Part shown: one piece after another, positions 1 through 10,840 of the stretch
How the letters are laid out: each line of letters begins with the position of its first letter
How positions within the stretch are numbered: the stretch's first letter is position 1
NCBI GenBank assembly: GCA_017744735.1
Contig: JAGIAR010000004.1
Span: forward strand, 248,001-312,000
Length of the DNA: 64,000 nt
From: Novosphingobium sp.
Lineage (GTDB): Bacteria; Pseudomonadota; Alphaproteobacteria; Sphingomonadales; Sphingomonadaceae
Direction of reading: 5' to 3'
Program-made: the position numbers and the translations under genes
The notes under the pieces: generated by a model
What the model was told of the DNA's origin: nothing
Seen by the model: only the letters and a program-made list of their open reading frames with translations
Databases searched by the model: none

Positions 1-1
1 C

Positions 2-982
2 GGCGCCGAAACGCCGCGCGGCGATCCCGCCGCCGCGCCGGCGCTCCAGCCGGGCTTCCGCGCCCCGCGCACCCCTTGGGGCGATCCCGACCTGCGCGGC
101 ACCTGGCCGCTGCAGGCGATCTGGGACGCGGGCATCCCGCTGCAGCGCGAGGACGGCACGGGACCGGGCGGCTGGCTGACCGATGCGGAATACGCCCAAC
201 GGCTCGCGGATGCGGAGAAGTCGGACGCCGAGTTCTCGGTCGAGCTCGGCGGCGGCGGCACGAACGGGCTGGCCGACTGGCTGCGGCATTCGGCGCTCGG
301 GCGGCGCAGCGCCCTGCTGGTCGACCCGCCCGACGGCCGCCTGCCGCCGCTTACCCCCGGGGCCGAGGCGCTCTACGCCAAGGGCCGCTCGACCTGGCAG
401 ACCGGCGGTGCGACCGACTGGATCGACGATCTCGACCCGTTCGAGCGCTGCATCACCCGCGGCTTCCCGGCGGTGATGCTGCCGCAGCCCTACAACAACG
501 GCATCCGCCTGTTCCAGGCGCCCGGCTATGTCGTGCTGCAGCTCGAGACCTTCGGCAGCCGCGTGATCCCGCTCGGCGACACTCCGCGCTGGCCGGAACC
601 CGTGCGCGCCTGGCACGGAGACAGCCGCGGCCATTGGGAGGGCGACACGCTGGTCATCGAGACCACCAATATCGTCGATGGCGACAGCGTGACCCGCGAT
701 CTCGCGCACCGCGCCGCGGGGCCGTTCCCCGGCCGCGACCATGCGACACTGCCGGTCGGGCCCGCTGCGCGCACGGTCGAGCGGCTGACCATGACCGGGC
801 CGGACACGATCGACTACCGCGTGACCTACAGCGACCCCGCCACCTTCACCGCGCCCTGGACGGTCGCGCTCGAATGGACGCGGGACGAAAGCTACGCGAT
901 CTACGAGTACGCCTGCCACGAAGGCAACACCGCGCGCGAGGCGATCACCGCCGCTCGCGCGGGGCGGAAGGCGAAACGCTGA
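2..982 (+). CDS. Uncharacterised protein of a secreted-type family, 5'-truncated
   Basis: The reading frame is open from base 2 to the TGA at 980-982, so the start lies outside the window and about 326 residues are visible. It contains conserved-looking blocks WGDPDLRGTWP near the left edge, DPFERCITRGFPAVMLP in the middle, and GHWEGDTLVIETTNI in the C-terminal half. This set is typical of a widespread uncharacterised protein family of acidobacteria and sphingomonads whose members usually carry an export signal; that signal would lie upstream of the window. An internal GTG at 473 could be taken for a start, but the conserved blocks upstream of it show the gene is longer. It converges on the esterase gene. 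No enzyme function can be stated. Confidence 0.75.
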   Translation, partial: GAETPRGDPAAAPALQPGFRAPRTPWGDPDLRGTWPLQAIWDAGIPLQREDGTGPGGWLTDAEYAQRLADAEKSDAEFSVELGGGGTNGLADWLRHSALGRRSALLVDPPDGRLPPLTPGAEALYAKGRSTWQTGGATDWIDDLDPFERCITRGFPAVMLPQPYNNGIRLFQAPGYVVLQLETFGSRVIPLGDTPRWPEPVRAWHGDSRGHWEGDTLVIETTNIVDGDSVTRDLAHRAAGPFPGRDHATLPVGPAARTVERLTMTGPDTIDYRVTYSDPATFTAPWTVALEWTRDESYAIYEYACHEGNTAREAITAARAGRKAKR

Positions 983-1026
983 GGGCGCATCCCCGGCGCC
1001 GGCTTCGTCGAGGGAATGCGGCGCCT

Positions 1027-1049
1027 CTCCCCGAGACAGGCCCGGGGAG
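1027..1049. terminator. Hairpin between convergent genes
   Basis: CTCCCCG (1027-1033) and CGGGGAG (1043-1049) form a 7-bp stem with a 9-base loop in the 76-base space between two convergent genes. It could end transcripts from both sides, but neither flank has a run of T, so an intrinsic terminator is only possible. Confidence 0.35.
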
Positions 1050-1058
1050 GATCGGGGA

Positions 1059-2111
1059 TCACTTCGCTTTCGCGAGGTGCTGCGCCATGAACGGCAGCAC
1101 CACTTCGTCGAACCGCTGCGCGATGTGATCGACATGGGTGCCTTCGTAGGTCGCCCAGTCGTGCCGGATGCCGAACCGTTCGAGTTCCTCGTGGATCGCG
1201 GTATCGTCGGCGATCAGCCCGTCCTTGGTCCCGACGTCGGCGCCAATCGCGACGAAGCTCTTGAGCGCGGGGACGTGGCTCGCGACCATCGCCAGCGGCG
1301 AATTGTTCGCCCACTTGGCGAGCACCAGTTCGTCCAGCTGGCCGTCCTTGATCGGGAAATCGGCGAAATAGGGCGGGTTCTGCGGATTGGGCGACCAGGC
1401 GACCATCGAGGACAGCGCGGCGCGCGTGCCAAAATCGGCCTTCACCCCCTGCTCGATCGGGATCGCGGCGAGCTTGGCGGCGGATTCGACCGTCTCGCGC
1501 CGCGGGCTGACGCAGCAGGCGCTCTGTGCGTAGATCGCGTTGAAGTTTTCGGGGTGGGTCATGCCGATGGTCCAGGTGCCGTAGCCGCCCATCGAATGGC
1601 CGGCGAGGCCGCGCCCGGCGCGGGTCGGGATCGTGCGGTAATGGGCGTCGATATAATAGACCAGATCGTCGGCGACGAAGCTGCGGAAGTCTCCGGTCGT
1701 CACCGAAGTTCCGTACATCGAACCCCCGAGCTTGGTCAGCGTGTCGGGCACCACCACGATGAACTCGCGGCCCGCGGCGGCGTTATGCGCGACCGCCTCG
1801 GGCACGTGCATGAAATTGTAGAAATTCTCCCCGTCGATCGCGAAGCCGTGGAGATAATAGACCACCGGATAGTGCTTCTTGGGGTCCTTGCCGTAGCTCG
1901 GCGGCAGCACCACCATCGCCGCGCGGTCGGCGCTGTCGCCTTCGAGATTGCCCTCGATCGCCTTGCTGTGGACCACCACCTTCTCCACCTTGATCCCGGC
2001 GGGGACCGGCGGCGGCGGGGCGGTGATGTTGCCCGAAGGGAAGCCCTGCGACAGCGCGGGCGCGGCGAACAGCAAGGTGGCGGCCGTGAGCGCGGCCAGT
2101 TTCTTGAACAT
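1059..2111 (-). CDS. Exported esterase, alpha/beta hydrolase (esterase D/antigen 85 type)
   Basis: This 350-residue protein begins with a clear signal peptide (MFKKLAALTAATLLF, cleavage probably after APALS), so it acts in the periplasm or outside. It reads as a PF00756-type alpha/beta hydrolase. The nucleophile elbow GHSMGGYG has serine about residue 173, the oxyanion region YYLHGFAIDGENF lies near residue 90, and a C-terminal YEGTHVDH supplies the probable catalytic histidine. Family members hydrolyse acyl esters such as S-formylglutathione, feruloyl or trehalose esters; the substrate here cannot be told. The ATG at 2111 is preceded by a GGAGAGG ribosome site about 10 bases upstream. It is transcribed alone. 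Confidence 0.85.
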   Translation of the reverse strand: MFKKLAALTAATLLFAAPALSQGFPSGNITAPPPPVPAGIKVEKVVVHSKAIEGNLEGDSADRAAMVVLPPSYGKDPKKHYPVVYYLHGFAIDGENFYNFMHVPEAVAHNAAAGREFIVVVPDTLTKLGGSMYGTSVTTGDFRSFVADDLVYYIDAHYRTIPTRAGRGLAGHSMGGYGTWTIGMTHPENFNAIYAQSACCVSPRRETVESAAKLAAIPIEQGVKADFGTRAALSSMVAWSPNPQNPPYFADFPIKDGQLDELVLAKWANNSPLAMVASHVPALKSFVAIGADVGTKDGLIADDTAIHEELERFGIRHDWATYEGTHVDHIAQRFDEVVLPFMAQHLAKAK

Positions 2112-2193
2112 GGGGAACGATCCTCTCCGGTTTTGCCGGAAGGTTAAGCGATCCGCGCCGCGCTTGTCACGGACATTGTCAATTTGAATTGTA

Positions 2194-2463
2194 TCAGGCG
2201 GCTGCGTGGGGCGGCTTCTTGACGATCAGATAGCGATAGACGCCGATCGCATTGATCACGAGCAGCACCACGTTCTGCACCCCGATCCCTTCGCTCTCGG
2301 GCTGGAAGAAGCCCCACAGGACCAGCGCGACCGACGAGGTGACGAACAGCACGAAGCCCCAGCCGGTCCAGCGCCGCCCGAGATCGAGCGACACGATCAG
2401 GGCCGCGACGGTCGCGGCGGCGGCCCCGTAATATTGCAGTATCGTCAACAGCGTATCGCTCAA
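2194..2463 (-). CDS. Small membrane protein, last gene of the lgt operon
   Basis: The product has about 89 residues and three hydrophobic stretches (near residues 10-30, 40-55 and 64-80), so it is an inner-membrane protein; I do not recognise a named family with confidence. An ATG at 2484 would lie 25 bases inside the upstream methyltransferase gene. The TTG at 2463 overlaps the methyltransferase stop as TTGA and gives a start like its coupled neighbours, so I prefer it; the longer form is 96 residues. In many alphaproteobacteria the gene after lgt and the MidA-type methyltransferase is the purine nucleoside phosphorylase pgeF. Here this membrane protein occupies that place. Confidence 0.65.
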   Translation of the reverse strand: MSDTLLTILQYYGAAAATVAALIVSLDLGRRWTGWGFVLFVTSSVALVLWGFFQPESEGIGVQNVVLLVINAIGVYRYLIVKKPPHAAA

Positions 2464-3515
2464 AAACCTGCTCCGTCCGGCCACTCCGGCGCGGCGAGGC
2501 CCATGACCTTGAACAGCGCGCCCATCTGCTCCTCTCCGATCAGCCGGTGCTTCGCCGCCATCACTGCCTCGCGTTGCTCCGGCGCTGCTTGCGAAAGCGC
2601 TTCGGCGCGCATTTCGATCCCGAGCGCGCGCAGCCAGGCGCCCTGCGGCACCGTGCCGAGCCAGCGCGCGCCCCGCGCCTGGGCCAGCGGGGCGAGCGTG
2701 GCGAAATCGACATGGGCGGTGAGATCGGCCTCGCCCGGATCGGCGAAGACGTCGACCTTGCGGTGCGCCCGCACCGCCTGCAGCGTCGAGCCGGTGCGCG
2801 GAGCATCGTGGCCGTAATCGACGAACAGCGCCGCGCCGCCCTGCACCGCGAGCAGGGCGGCGACATCTTCCACGATCGCGGCGGCCGCCGGGCCGGTCTC
2901 GATCAGCGTATCTTCCGGCGCATCGCGCAGCGCTTCGGGCAGCGCCGCGTCCATCGGCCGGTCGCCGGGGGTGCAGACGAAACGCTCGCCCTCAGTCGCG
3001 ACCAGCAGTTCGCGCCAGCCGTGCGCGGTCTTCAGCAATTGCCGGACCGGCAGTGCATCGAGAAACTCGTTGGCGACCAGCAGCAGCGGACCGTCCGCCG
3101 GCAACGTGGTGAGGTCGGCATGGCGCTGCGCATCGGGCACAGCCGCGGCCTGGACCCGCCCGAGCGCGGCCGATCCTTCGACCAGATGGACCGAAGGATC
3201 CAGCCCGTAGCGCCGCATCGCGCGCAGCGCATCGCGCGCCAGCGTCCCGCGTCCCGGCCCCAGTTCGACGTAGTGCACCGGCGCCGGTCGTCCGGCCCGG
3301 TCCCACATGTCGGCCAGCCACAGGCCGATCAGCTCGCCGAACATCTGGCTGATCTCGGGCGCGGTGACGAAATCGCCGCCCGCACCCAAGGGATCCCGGC
3401 TCGAGTAATACCGGGCATTCGCCTCGGCCATGTAATGGGCGAGGGTGATCGGCCCGGTCGCGGCGATCAGGCGGCGAAACCGTGCCGCAAGTCCGCCGGT
3501 TTCGGTTGCGGTCAT
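2460..3515 (-). CDS. SAM-dependent methyltransferase, MidA/NDUFAF7 family
   Basis: At 351 residues this is full length for COG1565 (DUF185). The N-terminal ARYYSSRDPLGAGGDF and TAPEISQMFGELIGLW blocks are the family signature. The SAM-binding glycine loop VELGPGRGTLARD lies near residue 83, and NEFLDALPVRQ and FVDYGHD follow. The eukaryotic homologue symmetrically dimethylates an arginine of complex I subunit NDUFS2, so a role in respiratory complex I assembly or protein arginine methylation is the family-based inference. It overlaps lgt by 4 bases (ATGA) and is coupled to the small membrane gene downstream. Confidence 0.88.
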   Translation of the reverse strand: MTATETGGLAARFRRLIAATGPITLAHYMAEANARYYSSRDPLGAGGDFVTAPEISQMFGELIGLWLADMWDRAGRPAPVHYVELGPGRGTLARDALRAMRRYGLDPSVHLVEGSAALGRVQAAAVPDAQRHADLTTLPADGPLLLVANEFLDALPVRQLLKTAHGWRELLVATEGERFVCTPGDRPMDAALPEALRDAPEDTLIETGPAAAAIVEDVAALLAVQGGAALFVDYGHDAPRTGSTLQAVRAHRKVDVFADPGEADLTAHVDFATLAPLAQARGARWLGTVPQGAWLRALGIEMRAEALSQAAPEQREAVMAAKHRLIGEEQMGALFKVMGLAAPEWPDGAGF

Positions 3516-4402
3516 CTACCCGAAGCGAGCGGCGGCTTCATCAGCGCCCTGGCGACCAGCCCCAGCCCGATCACCACCAGCGGCAGCGACAGCCACTGGC
3601 CCATCGACAGCCCGGTCGCCTGGGTGAACGCGAGCAGCTGGCTGTCGGGCTCGCGGAAGAATTCGACCGTGAAGCGCGCCGCCGCGATGCCCGCGGTGAA
3701 CAGGCCGACCAGCAGCCCGGGCCGGAAGCGCGCATCGGTTTTCCAGAAGGCCAGCAGCAGGATCGCGATCATCAGCGCGCCCTCCAGCCCGGCTTCGTAG
3801 AGCTGCGAGGGATGGCGCGGGATGCCGAGCGGATCGCGCGGGAACACCATCGCCCAGGGCACGTCGGCCGCGCGGCCCCACAATTCGCCGTTCACGAAAT
3901 TGGCGAGCCGGCCGAACATCATCCCGAACGGCACGTTGACCGCGATATAGTCGCACACCCGCAGGAACGGGAGCTTGCCCCGCCAGCTGACCCAGACGAT
4001 CGCAGTCAGCACGCCGAGCACGCCGCCGTGGAAGCTCATCCCGCCGTCCCACAGGCGCAGCAGGTCCCAGCTCACCCGCTCGGTGGGAGTGAAATGGGTG
4101 AACAGGCTCGGGATCCCGGTTTCCCCGCCGGTGTAGAACAGCGCATAGCCGAGCCGCCCGCCGAGGATGATGCCCAGCGTGCAATAGAAGAACAGATCTT
4201 CCGCGTGGCGCAGGCCCATCGGCGCGCCCGGCGCCTTCACCATCCGGGTGAGGTGCCAATAGCCGAGCGCGATCCCGGCGATATAGGCCAGCGAATAGAA
4301 GCGCAGGGTGAAGAATCCGAGGTCGATTCCCGGCCTGAGGCCGAGGTCCTGCCAGTAGATCGGGACATGGCCCGAAGCCGTGGCGGCCAATAGTGACAGC
4401 AC
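3512..4402 (-). CDS. lgt: Prolipoprotein diacylglyceryl transferase
   Basis: Lgt moves the diacylglyceryl group of phosphatidylglycerol to the lipobox cysteine of prolipoproteins in the inner membrane, the first step of lipoprotein maturation. The 296-residue protein has the expected seven or so hydrophobic segments. Family blocks include LGIILGGRLGYALFY, DGGMSFHGGVLG, GRLANFVNGELWGR and PRHPSQLYEAGLEG, which contain the conserved histidine, arginine and glutamate residues of the active cavity. It is the first gene of a three-gene operon and is divergent from the acyl-CoA ligase, with 90 bases between the starts. Several predicted lipoproteins in this window would be its substrates. Confidence 0.96.
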   Translation of the reverse strand: MLSLLAATASGHVPIYWQDLGLRPGIDLGFFTLRFYSLAYIAGIALGYWHLTRMVKAPGAPMGLRHAEDLFFYCTLGIILGGRLGYALFYTGGETGIPSLFTHFTPTERVSWDLLRLWDGGMSFHGGVLGVLTAIVWVSWRGKLPFLRVCDYIAVNVPFGMMFGRLANFVNGELWGRAADVPWAMVFPRDPLGIPRHPSQLYEAGLEGALMIAILLLAFWKTDARFRPGLLVGLFTAGIAAARFTVEFFREPDSQLLAFTQATGLSMGQWLSLPLVVIGLGLVARALMKPPLASGR

Positions 4403-4492
4403 TATGCGTTCCCCCTAGGGTGGGTGCCTGAAAACGCCGCGCTTGTGGCACAGGCGGCGGCGGGGCGAAAGGCGGGAGACGATCAAAACGCG

Positions 4493-6186
<1,694 letters not shown>

Positions 6187-6190
<4 letters not shown>

Positions 6191-8949
6191 GTGGAATAAA
6201 GATTCCGAACCAGCGTGAGGTGATCGACCGGCGCGCGCTCGCCGAAGCGATCGCGACGCAGGTGGCGGAGAACGGCGTCCAGCGCTCGCGCCCGCAAGTG
6301 GTGGAACTGCTCCGCGACGCGCTGGAGAAGGGCCGCCAGGAGCTGGCGAAGCGCCTCGCCGAGCATCCTTCGGCCGGGCACGAGATCACCGCCGGCCACG
6401 CCTTCCTGATCGACCAGATCATCCGCGTGATGCACGATCACGCGATCGAGCATCTCTATCCGGCGAACAACCGCACCAAGGGCGAGCGGCTCACGATCAT
6501 GGCGGTGGGCGGCTACGGCCGCGCGGAGATGGCGCCGCATTCGGACATCGACATCGCCTTCATCACCCCCGGCAAGCAGACCGCGTGGTGCGAGCAGGTG
6601 ATCGAGGCGATGCTCTACCTGCTGTGGGATCTCGGCCTCAAGGTCGGCCATTCGAGCCGCTCGGTCGACGAGATGGTGCGGATGGCGAAGGGCGACCTGA
6701 CGATCCGCACCGCGATGCTCGAAGGGCGCTATCTGTGGGGCGACCAGGCGCTCTACGAGGAGGCGAGCAGGCGGTTCTTCGCCGATGTCGTCGCCGGAAC
6801 CGAGCGCCAGTTCGTGACCGAGAAGCTGGCCGAGCGCAACGAGCGGCACAAGCGCCTGGGCGACAGCCGCTACGTGGTCGAACCCAACGTCAAGGAAGGC
6901 AAAGGCGGGCTGCGCGACCTGCAGACGCTCTACTGGATCGGCAAGTACATCTACAAGGTCAAGGTCGCCGCCGAGCTGGTCGAGGTAGGCCTGTTCACCC
7001 GCAGCGAATACCGCGCCTTCCGCCGGGCCGAGAACTTCCTGCTGGCAACCCGCTGCCACCTGCACACCATCACCGGCCGGGCCGAGGACCGGCTGACCTT
7101 CGACCTGCAGCGCGAGGTCGCGCGGCGGATGCAGTTCGCCGACCGCCCGGGCAAGAGCGCGGTCGAGCGCTTCATGCAGTACTACTTCCTCCAGGCGAAG
7201 CGGGTCGGCAGCCTGTCGGGCATCTTCCTCGCCCAGCTCGACGAGCAGTTCCAGAAGAAGGCGCCGCGCGGCCTCCTCGCCGGCTTCCGCGCGCGCCCGC
7301 GCCTGCACCGCGGCTATCCGCTGTTCGGCGGGCGGATCGGCGCGCCGGGCGACGACTGGTTCCGCGACGACCCCGTGCGGCTGATCGAGATCTTCCAGAT
7401 CGCCGAGGAAGACGGGCTCGAAATCCACCCCGAAACGATGCGGATCATCGCCCGCGACGCGGCGCTGATCCGCGAGAATGTGCGCCACGATCCGCGCGCC
7501 AACGCACTGTTCCTGAAGGTGCTGGCCGGGCGGCGCGATCCCGAGACGGTGCTGCGCTGGATGAACGAGGCGGGCGTGTTCGGCCGCTTCGTGCCCGATT
7601 TCGGCCGGGTCAACGCGCAGATGCAGTTCGACATGTATCACCACTACACGGTCGACGAGCACACCATCCGCGCGATCGGGCTGATGGCGCAGATCGAACG
7701 CGGCGACCTCAAGGCCGATCACCCGCTGGCGAGCGAGATCATCCAGCAGATCCAGTCGCGCAACGCGCTCTACGTCTCGGTCTTGCTGCACGACATCGCG
7801 AAGGGCCGCGGCGGCGATCACTCGGTGCTGGGCGCCGAGGTCGCGATGAAGCTGTGCCCGCGCTTCGGGATGGACGAGAACGAGACCGAGTTGGTCGCCT
7901 GGCTGGTGCGCTGGCACCTGCTGATGAGCGCGACCGCCTTCAAGCGCGACCTTTCGGACCCCAAGGCGATCGGCGATTTCGTGGCCGAGATCCAGAGCGT
8001 CGAGCGATTGCGCCTGCTGACCCTGCTGACGATCGTCGATATTCGCGCGGTGGGCCCGGGTATCTGGAACAGCTGGAAGCGCCAGCTGCTGACCCAGCTC
8101 TATGCCGCCGCCGAGGAGAGCCTGCGTCTCGGCCACATGGCGAACGGCCGCCAGCAGCGGGTCGAGGCGAAACGGCGGGACGTGGCGGACCTGCTCGGCG
8201 ACCAGGCACGGGTGATGGACGAGCTCGACGACCGCTTCGACGATTCCTACTGGATCGCCGAGCCGGAGGACATCATCGCGCTGAACCTCGCACAATATGC
8301 CGAGGCCAAGGGGCTGGAGACGCGGCTCTCGATCCACTGCGAATATTACGCCGCGCGGGGGGCGACCCTGGTCACCGTGATCGCCGACGACCATCCCGGG
8401 CTGTTCTACCGCATCGCCGGCGCGATCCATCTTGCCGGCGGCAACATCATCGACGCGCGCATCCACACCACCCGGGTGGGCAAGGCGGTCGACAATTTCC
8501 TGGTGCAGGATCCGCTCGGCCGCCCGTTCCGCGAGGAAAGCCAGCTCGACCGGCTCGAGCAGAGCATCGAGGATGCACTCTACAACCGCATCGAACTGGT
8601 CCCCCAGCTCGCCAAGCGCCCGCTCGCCCATGCCCGCGCGACCAGCTTCGACGTGCGCCCGAGGGTGTTCGTCGACAACAAGGCCTCGAACCGCTTCACC
8701 GTGATCGAGGTCAACGCCCGCGACCGGCCCGCGCTGCTAAACCGTCTCGCGCGGTCCTTGTTCGAAAGCCGGCTGATGGTGAACTCGGCCCACATCACCA
8801 ATTACGGCGAGCGCGCGGCGGATACGTTCTATGTCACCGATCTGCTGGGCGACAAGGTGACCTCGGCGGATCGGCTGAAGGCGATCGAGGAGCACCTTCT
8901 GGCGGCCGCGAGCGAAGAAACGCCGGTGGTGGCGGAGAAGGTGGCCTAA
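6187..8949 (+). CDS. glnD: Bifunctional PII uridylyltransferase/uridylyl-removing enzyme
   Basis: GlnD senses glutamine and adds or removes UMP on PII signal proteins, setting glutamine synthetase activity and Ntr gene expression. The 920-residue protein has the whole family layout. A nucleotidyltransferase core GGYGRAEMAPHSDIDI begins near residue 108, with GKGGLRDLQTLYW near 238. An HD hydrolase domain has LLHDIAKGRGGDHS near 533, and there are two C-terminal ACT domains (DDHPGLFYRIAGAI near 729 and NARDRPALLNRLAR near 842). Its ATG shares bases with the stop of the acyl-CoA ligase, so the two are translationally coupled. That partner is unusual for glnD. It converges on the next gene with a 4-base overlap. 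Confidence 0.96.
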
Positions 8950-9533
8950 TCCGCGCCGGGGCGAGGGCAATCGTAGGCGATCTTATAGGGCTCGTCCCAG
9001 CATCGCAGGAAGCCGTCGAGGAAATCCAGATTCATCGGCCAGCCAACGTCTGCCGGCTTGCCATCCATTCCCAGCGGTGGCCAGTCTTCGGGTCGCGGAA
9101 GTGCCGCGAGTTCGTCGCGAGCCGCCTGTAACGCAGCTCTGTCCCGCCGCAGGAAGGCCACGCTGCCATCCACGTAGAGGTTCCAGCCAAACGGATCGAT
9201 CGCCTCATGCGACCGTTCGAACAGCTCGATGGCCCGTGCAATCTGGCCTGCAACCGCCCGCACCTGACCCTCGTGCCAGTAGAGGATGGGGTCGGTCGAC
9301 TCATGCTGAGTGCGCCAGTCGCCGATAAGGTCCGCAATCTCGAGATCGCACCCTTCGGCCGGCAGGGCACGCCAGCCGCTTGCGGGATCCTGGTCGAACT
9401 CGGCGTAGTCCATCGCCAACATCGCGGCGCGATCGTACGTGCAGTTGGCGTGTAATGCCGGCTCTTCTGCGCACAACTGATCGGCTGCGAAAAGGGCAAG
9501 CAAGGCAACGGCCAGCTTGCCCGCAGCCTTCAC
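8946..9533 (-). CDS. Exported protein of unknown function, 195 residues
   Basis: The start is GTG at 9533, which overlaps the YggS gene stop as GTGA; a purine-rich GGGGAGCGGGCAGG lies just ahead of it. The product begins VKAAGKLAVALLALFAADQLCAEEP, a clear signal peptide, so the protein is exported. The mature part is rich in acidic and tryptophan residues and has repeated helical stretches (for example AGQIARAIELFERSHEAIDP) that suggest a small TPR-like helical fold. I do not recognise the family. Its place downstream of YggS suggests only co-expression. Confidence 0.7.
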   Translation of the reverse strand: MKAAGKLAVALLALFAADQLCAEEPALHANCTYDRAAMLAMDYAEFDQDPASGWRALPAEGCDLEIADLIGDWRTQHESTDPILYWHEGQVRAVAGQIARAIELFERSHEAIDPFGWNLYVDGSVAFLRRDRAALQAARDELAALPRPEDWPPLGMDGKPADVGWPMNLDFLDGFLRCWDEPYKIAYDCPRPGAD

Positions 9534-10195
9534 CCTGCCCGCTCCCCGAACAGCGCACTCCCCACCCGCACATGGGTTGCGCCCTGCATGATCGCGGTTT
9601 CGAAATCGCCGCTCATGCCCATGCTGAGCTTTGCCAGCCCGTGATCGTCGGCCAGCTTGGCGAGGAAGGCGAAGAAGGGTGCGGGTTCGATCTCGAACGG
9701 CGGGACGCACATCAGGCCCTCGACCGGCAATTCCGCCGCGCAGGCTTCGGCGAGCAGCGCGGACAGCTCGGCAATCGCGACTCCGCCCTTCTGCTCCTCG
9801 GCGCCGATATTGACCTGAACGAACAACGGCACCCGCCGCTGGGCCTTGTCCATCGCCTTCGCGAGGGCGCCGACCAGCGACGAGCGGTCGAGCGAATGGA
9901 TGCAGTCGAACAGCGCGACCGCATCCTCGGCCTTGTTCGACTGGAGCTGGCCGACGAGGTGCAGTTCGATATCGGGAAAACGCTCCTTCAGCGCGGGCCA
10001 TTTGTCCTGCGCTTCTTGCACCCGATTCTCGCCGAACACCCGCTGGCCCGCTTCGATCAGCGGCACGATCCGCTCCGCCGGGTGGGTCTTGGAGATCGCG
10101 ATCAGCGACACGTCCCGCGGCCTGCGCCCGGCGATCCTTGCGGCGCGGGCGATCCGTTCGTTCACATCAGCGAGGAGGGCGGCTGCACTATCCAT
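9530..10195 (-). CDS. YggS family pyridoxal phosphate homeostasis protein
   Basis: The 221-residue length and motifs match the YggS/PROSC family, single-domain PLP-binding TIM barrels that buffer free pyridoxal phosphate and affect amino acid metabolism. The PLP lysine lies in LIAISKTHPAE near residue 36, followed by GENRVQEAQDKW, LVGQLQSNKAED and the phosphate-binding LSMGMSGDFETAI. It is the first gene of a two-gene minus-strand operon. Its start lies only 22 bases from the start of the divergent ThiE-like gene, with a perfect 16-base palindrome between them. Confidence 0.95.
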   Translation of the reverse strand: MDSAAALLADVNERIARAARIAGRRPRDVSLIAISKTHPAERIVPLIEAGQRVFGENRVQEAQDKWPALKERFPDIELHLVGQLQSNKAEDAVALFDCIHSLDRSSLVGALAKAMDKAQRRVPLFVQVNIGAEEQKGGVAIAELSALLAEACAAELPVEGLMCVPPFEIEPAPFFAFLAKLADDHGLAKLSMGMSGDFETAIMQGATHVRVGSALFGERAG

Positions 10196-10199
10196 GGCC

Positions 10200-10215
10200 G
10201 CGCGCTATAGCGCGC
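10200..10215. promoter_or_regulatory. Perfect palindrome with a CTATAG core between divergent starts
   Basis: GCGCGCTATAGCGCGC is a perfect 16-base palindrome. Its core CTATAG can act as a -10 element on both strands, placed so that transcripts would start at or within a few bases of both flanking ATG codons (10195 minus, 10218 plus). No convincing -35 was found on either side, so this is inferred from spacing. Confidence 0.4.
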
Positions 10216-10217
10216 CG

Positions 10218-10751
10218 ATGCCCTTGCGCCAGCCCTTCCCGAATCTGTGGCTCGTCACCGACGAGCGCAACGATGCCGGGCTGGACGCGGCGCTTCGCCG
10301 GCTGCCGCGCGGATCGGGGCTGATCTACCGCCACTATCACCTGCCCGACGCCGAGCGGCTGGCGCGGTTCCTCGAGCTCAGGCAGATCGCCCGCGCGCAC
10401 GGCATGGTCACGATCCTGGCCGACAGCGCGCTCACCGCCGCCGAATGGGGCGCGGACGGGATCTACGGTGCGCCGCGCGCGCTCTACCCGCGCCGCGCCA
10501 TGCTGCGCCTCGCGACCGCGCACAATCTGCGCGAGGTCGGCGAAGCGAACCGGCTGGAAGCCGATGCGGTGCTGCTCTCCCCTGCCTTCGCGACCCGCTC
10601 GCATCCCGGGGCCGCCGCGCTCGGCCCGCTGCGCTTCCGGCTGATCGCGGCGCGGTCGCGCGTGCCCGTTATCGCGCTCGGCGGGATGGACCCGCATCGC
10701 GCGGAGCGGCTCGGCTCGCCGTTCTGGGCGGCGATCGACGGGTTGAGTTGA
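10218..10751 (+). CDS. Thiamine phosphate synthase/TenI-like protein
   Basis: The 177-residue product has the core of the ThiE/TenI TIM-barrel family: NLWLVTDERND at the N-terminus, WGADGIYGAP in the middle, LLSPAFATRSHPGAAALGP as the pyrophosphate-binding region, and PVIALGGMDPHRA near the end. ThiE joins the pyrimidine and thiazole halves of thiamine; TenI is a related thiazole tautomerase. This protein is shorter than a usual ThiE (about 210 residues) and lacks the canonical substrate-binding QLR block, so TenI-like or non-catalytic roles are open. An in-frame ATG at 10194 would overlap the yggS start; 10218 matches the family N-terminus better. No clear ribosome site is seen, which fits a leaderless transcript. 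Confidence 0.75.
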   Translation: MPLRQPFPNLWLVTDERNDAGLDAALRRLPRGSGLIYRHYHLPDAERLARFLELRQIARAHGMVTILADSALTAAEWGADGIYGAPRALYPRRAMLRLATAHNLREVGEANRLEADAVLLSPAFATRSHPGAAALGPLRFRLIAARSRVPVIALGGMDPHRAERLGSPFWAAIDGLS

Positions 10752-10770
10752 GTCTTCGTCGGGCGGATTC

Positions 10771-10799
10771 TTGACCCGGAGTCCCGACTCTGCGATTCT
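10771..10799 (+). promoter_or_regulatory. Possible ftsK promoter
   Basis: TTGACC (10771-10776) is followed after exactly 17 bases by GATTCT (10794-10799), a good -35 but weak -10, 42 bases before the ftsK ATG. The spacer holds the short dyad GAGTCCCGACTC. Confidence 0.4.
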
Positions 10800-10840
10800 G
10801 CGCCGCGCGCCAAGGGCGCCGCACACCAAGAGGATCGAGC

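Noticed and set aside
10116..10218. A TPP riboswitch before the ThiE-like gene
   Set aside because: The upstream region is the coding sequence and start of yggS on the other strand, with none of the conserved TPP-box sequence.
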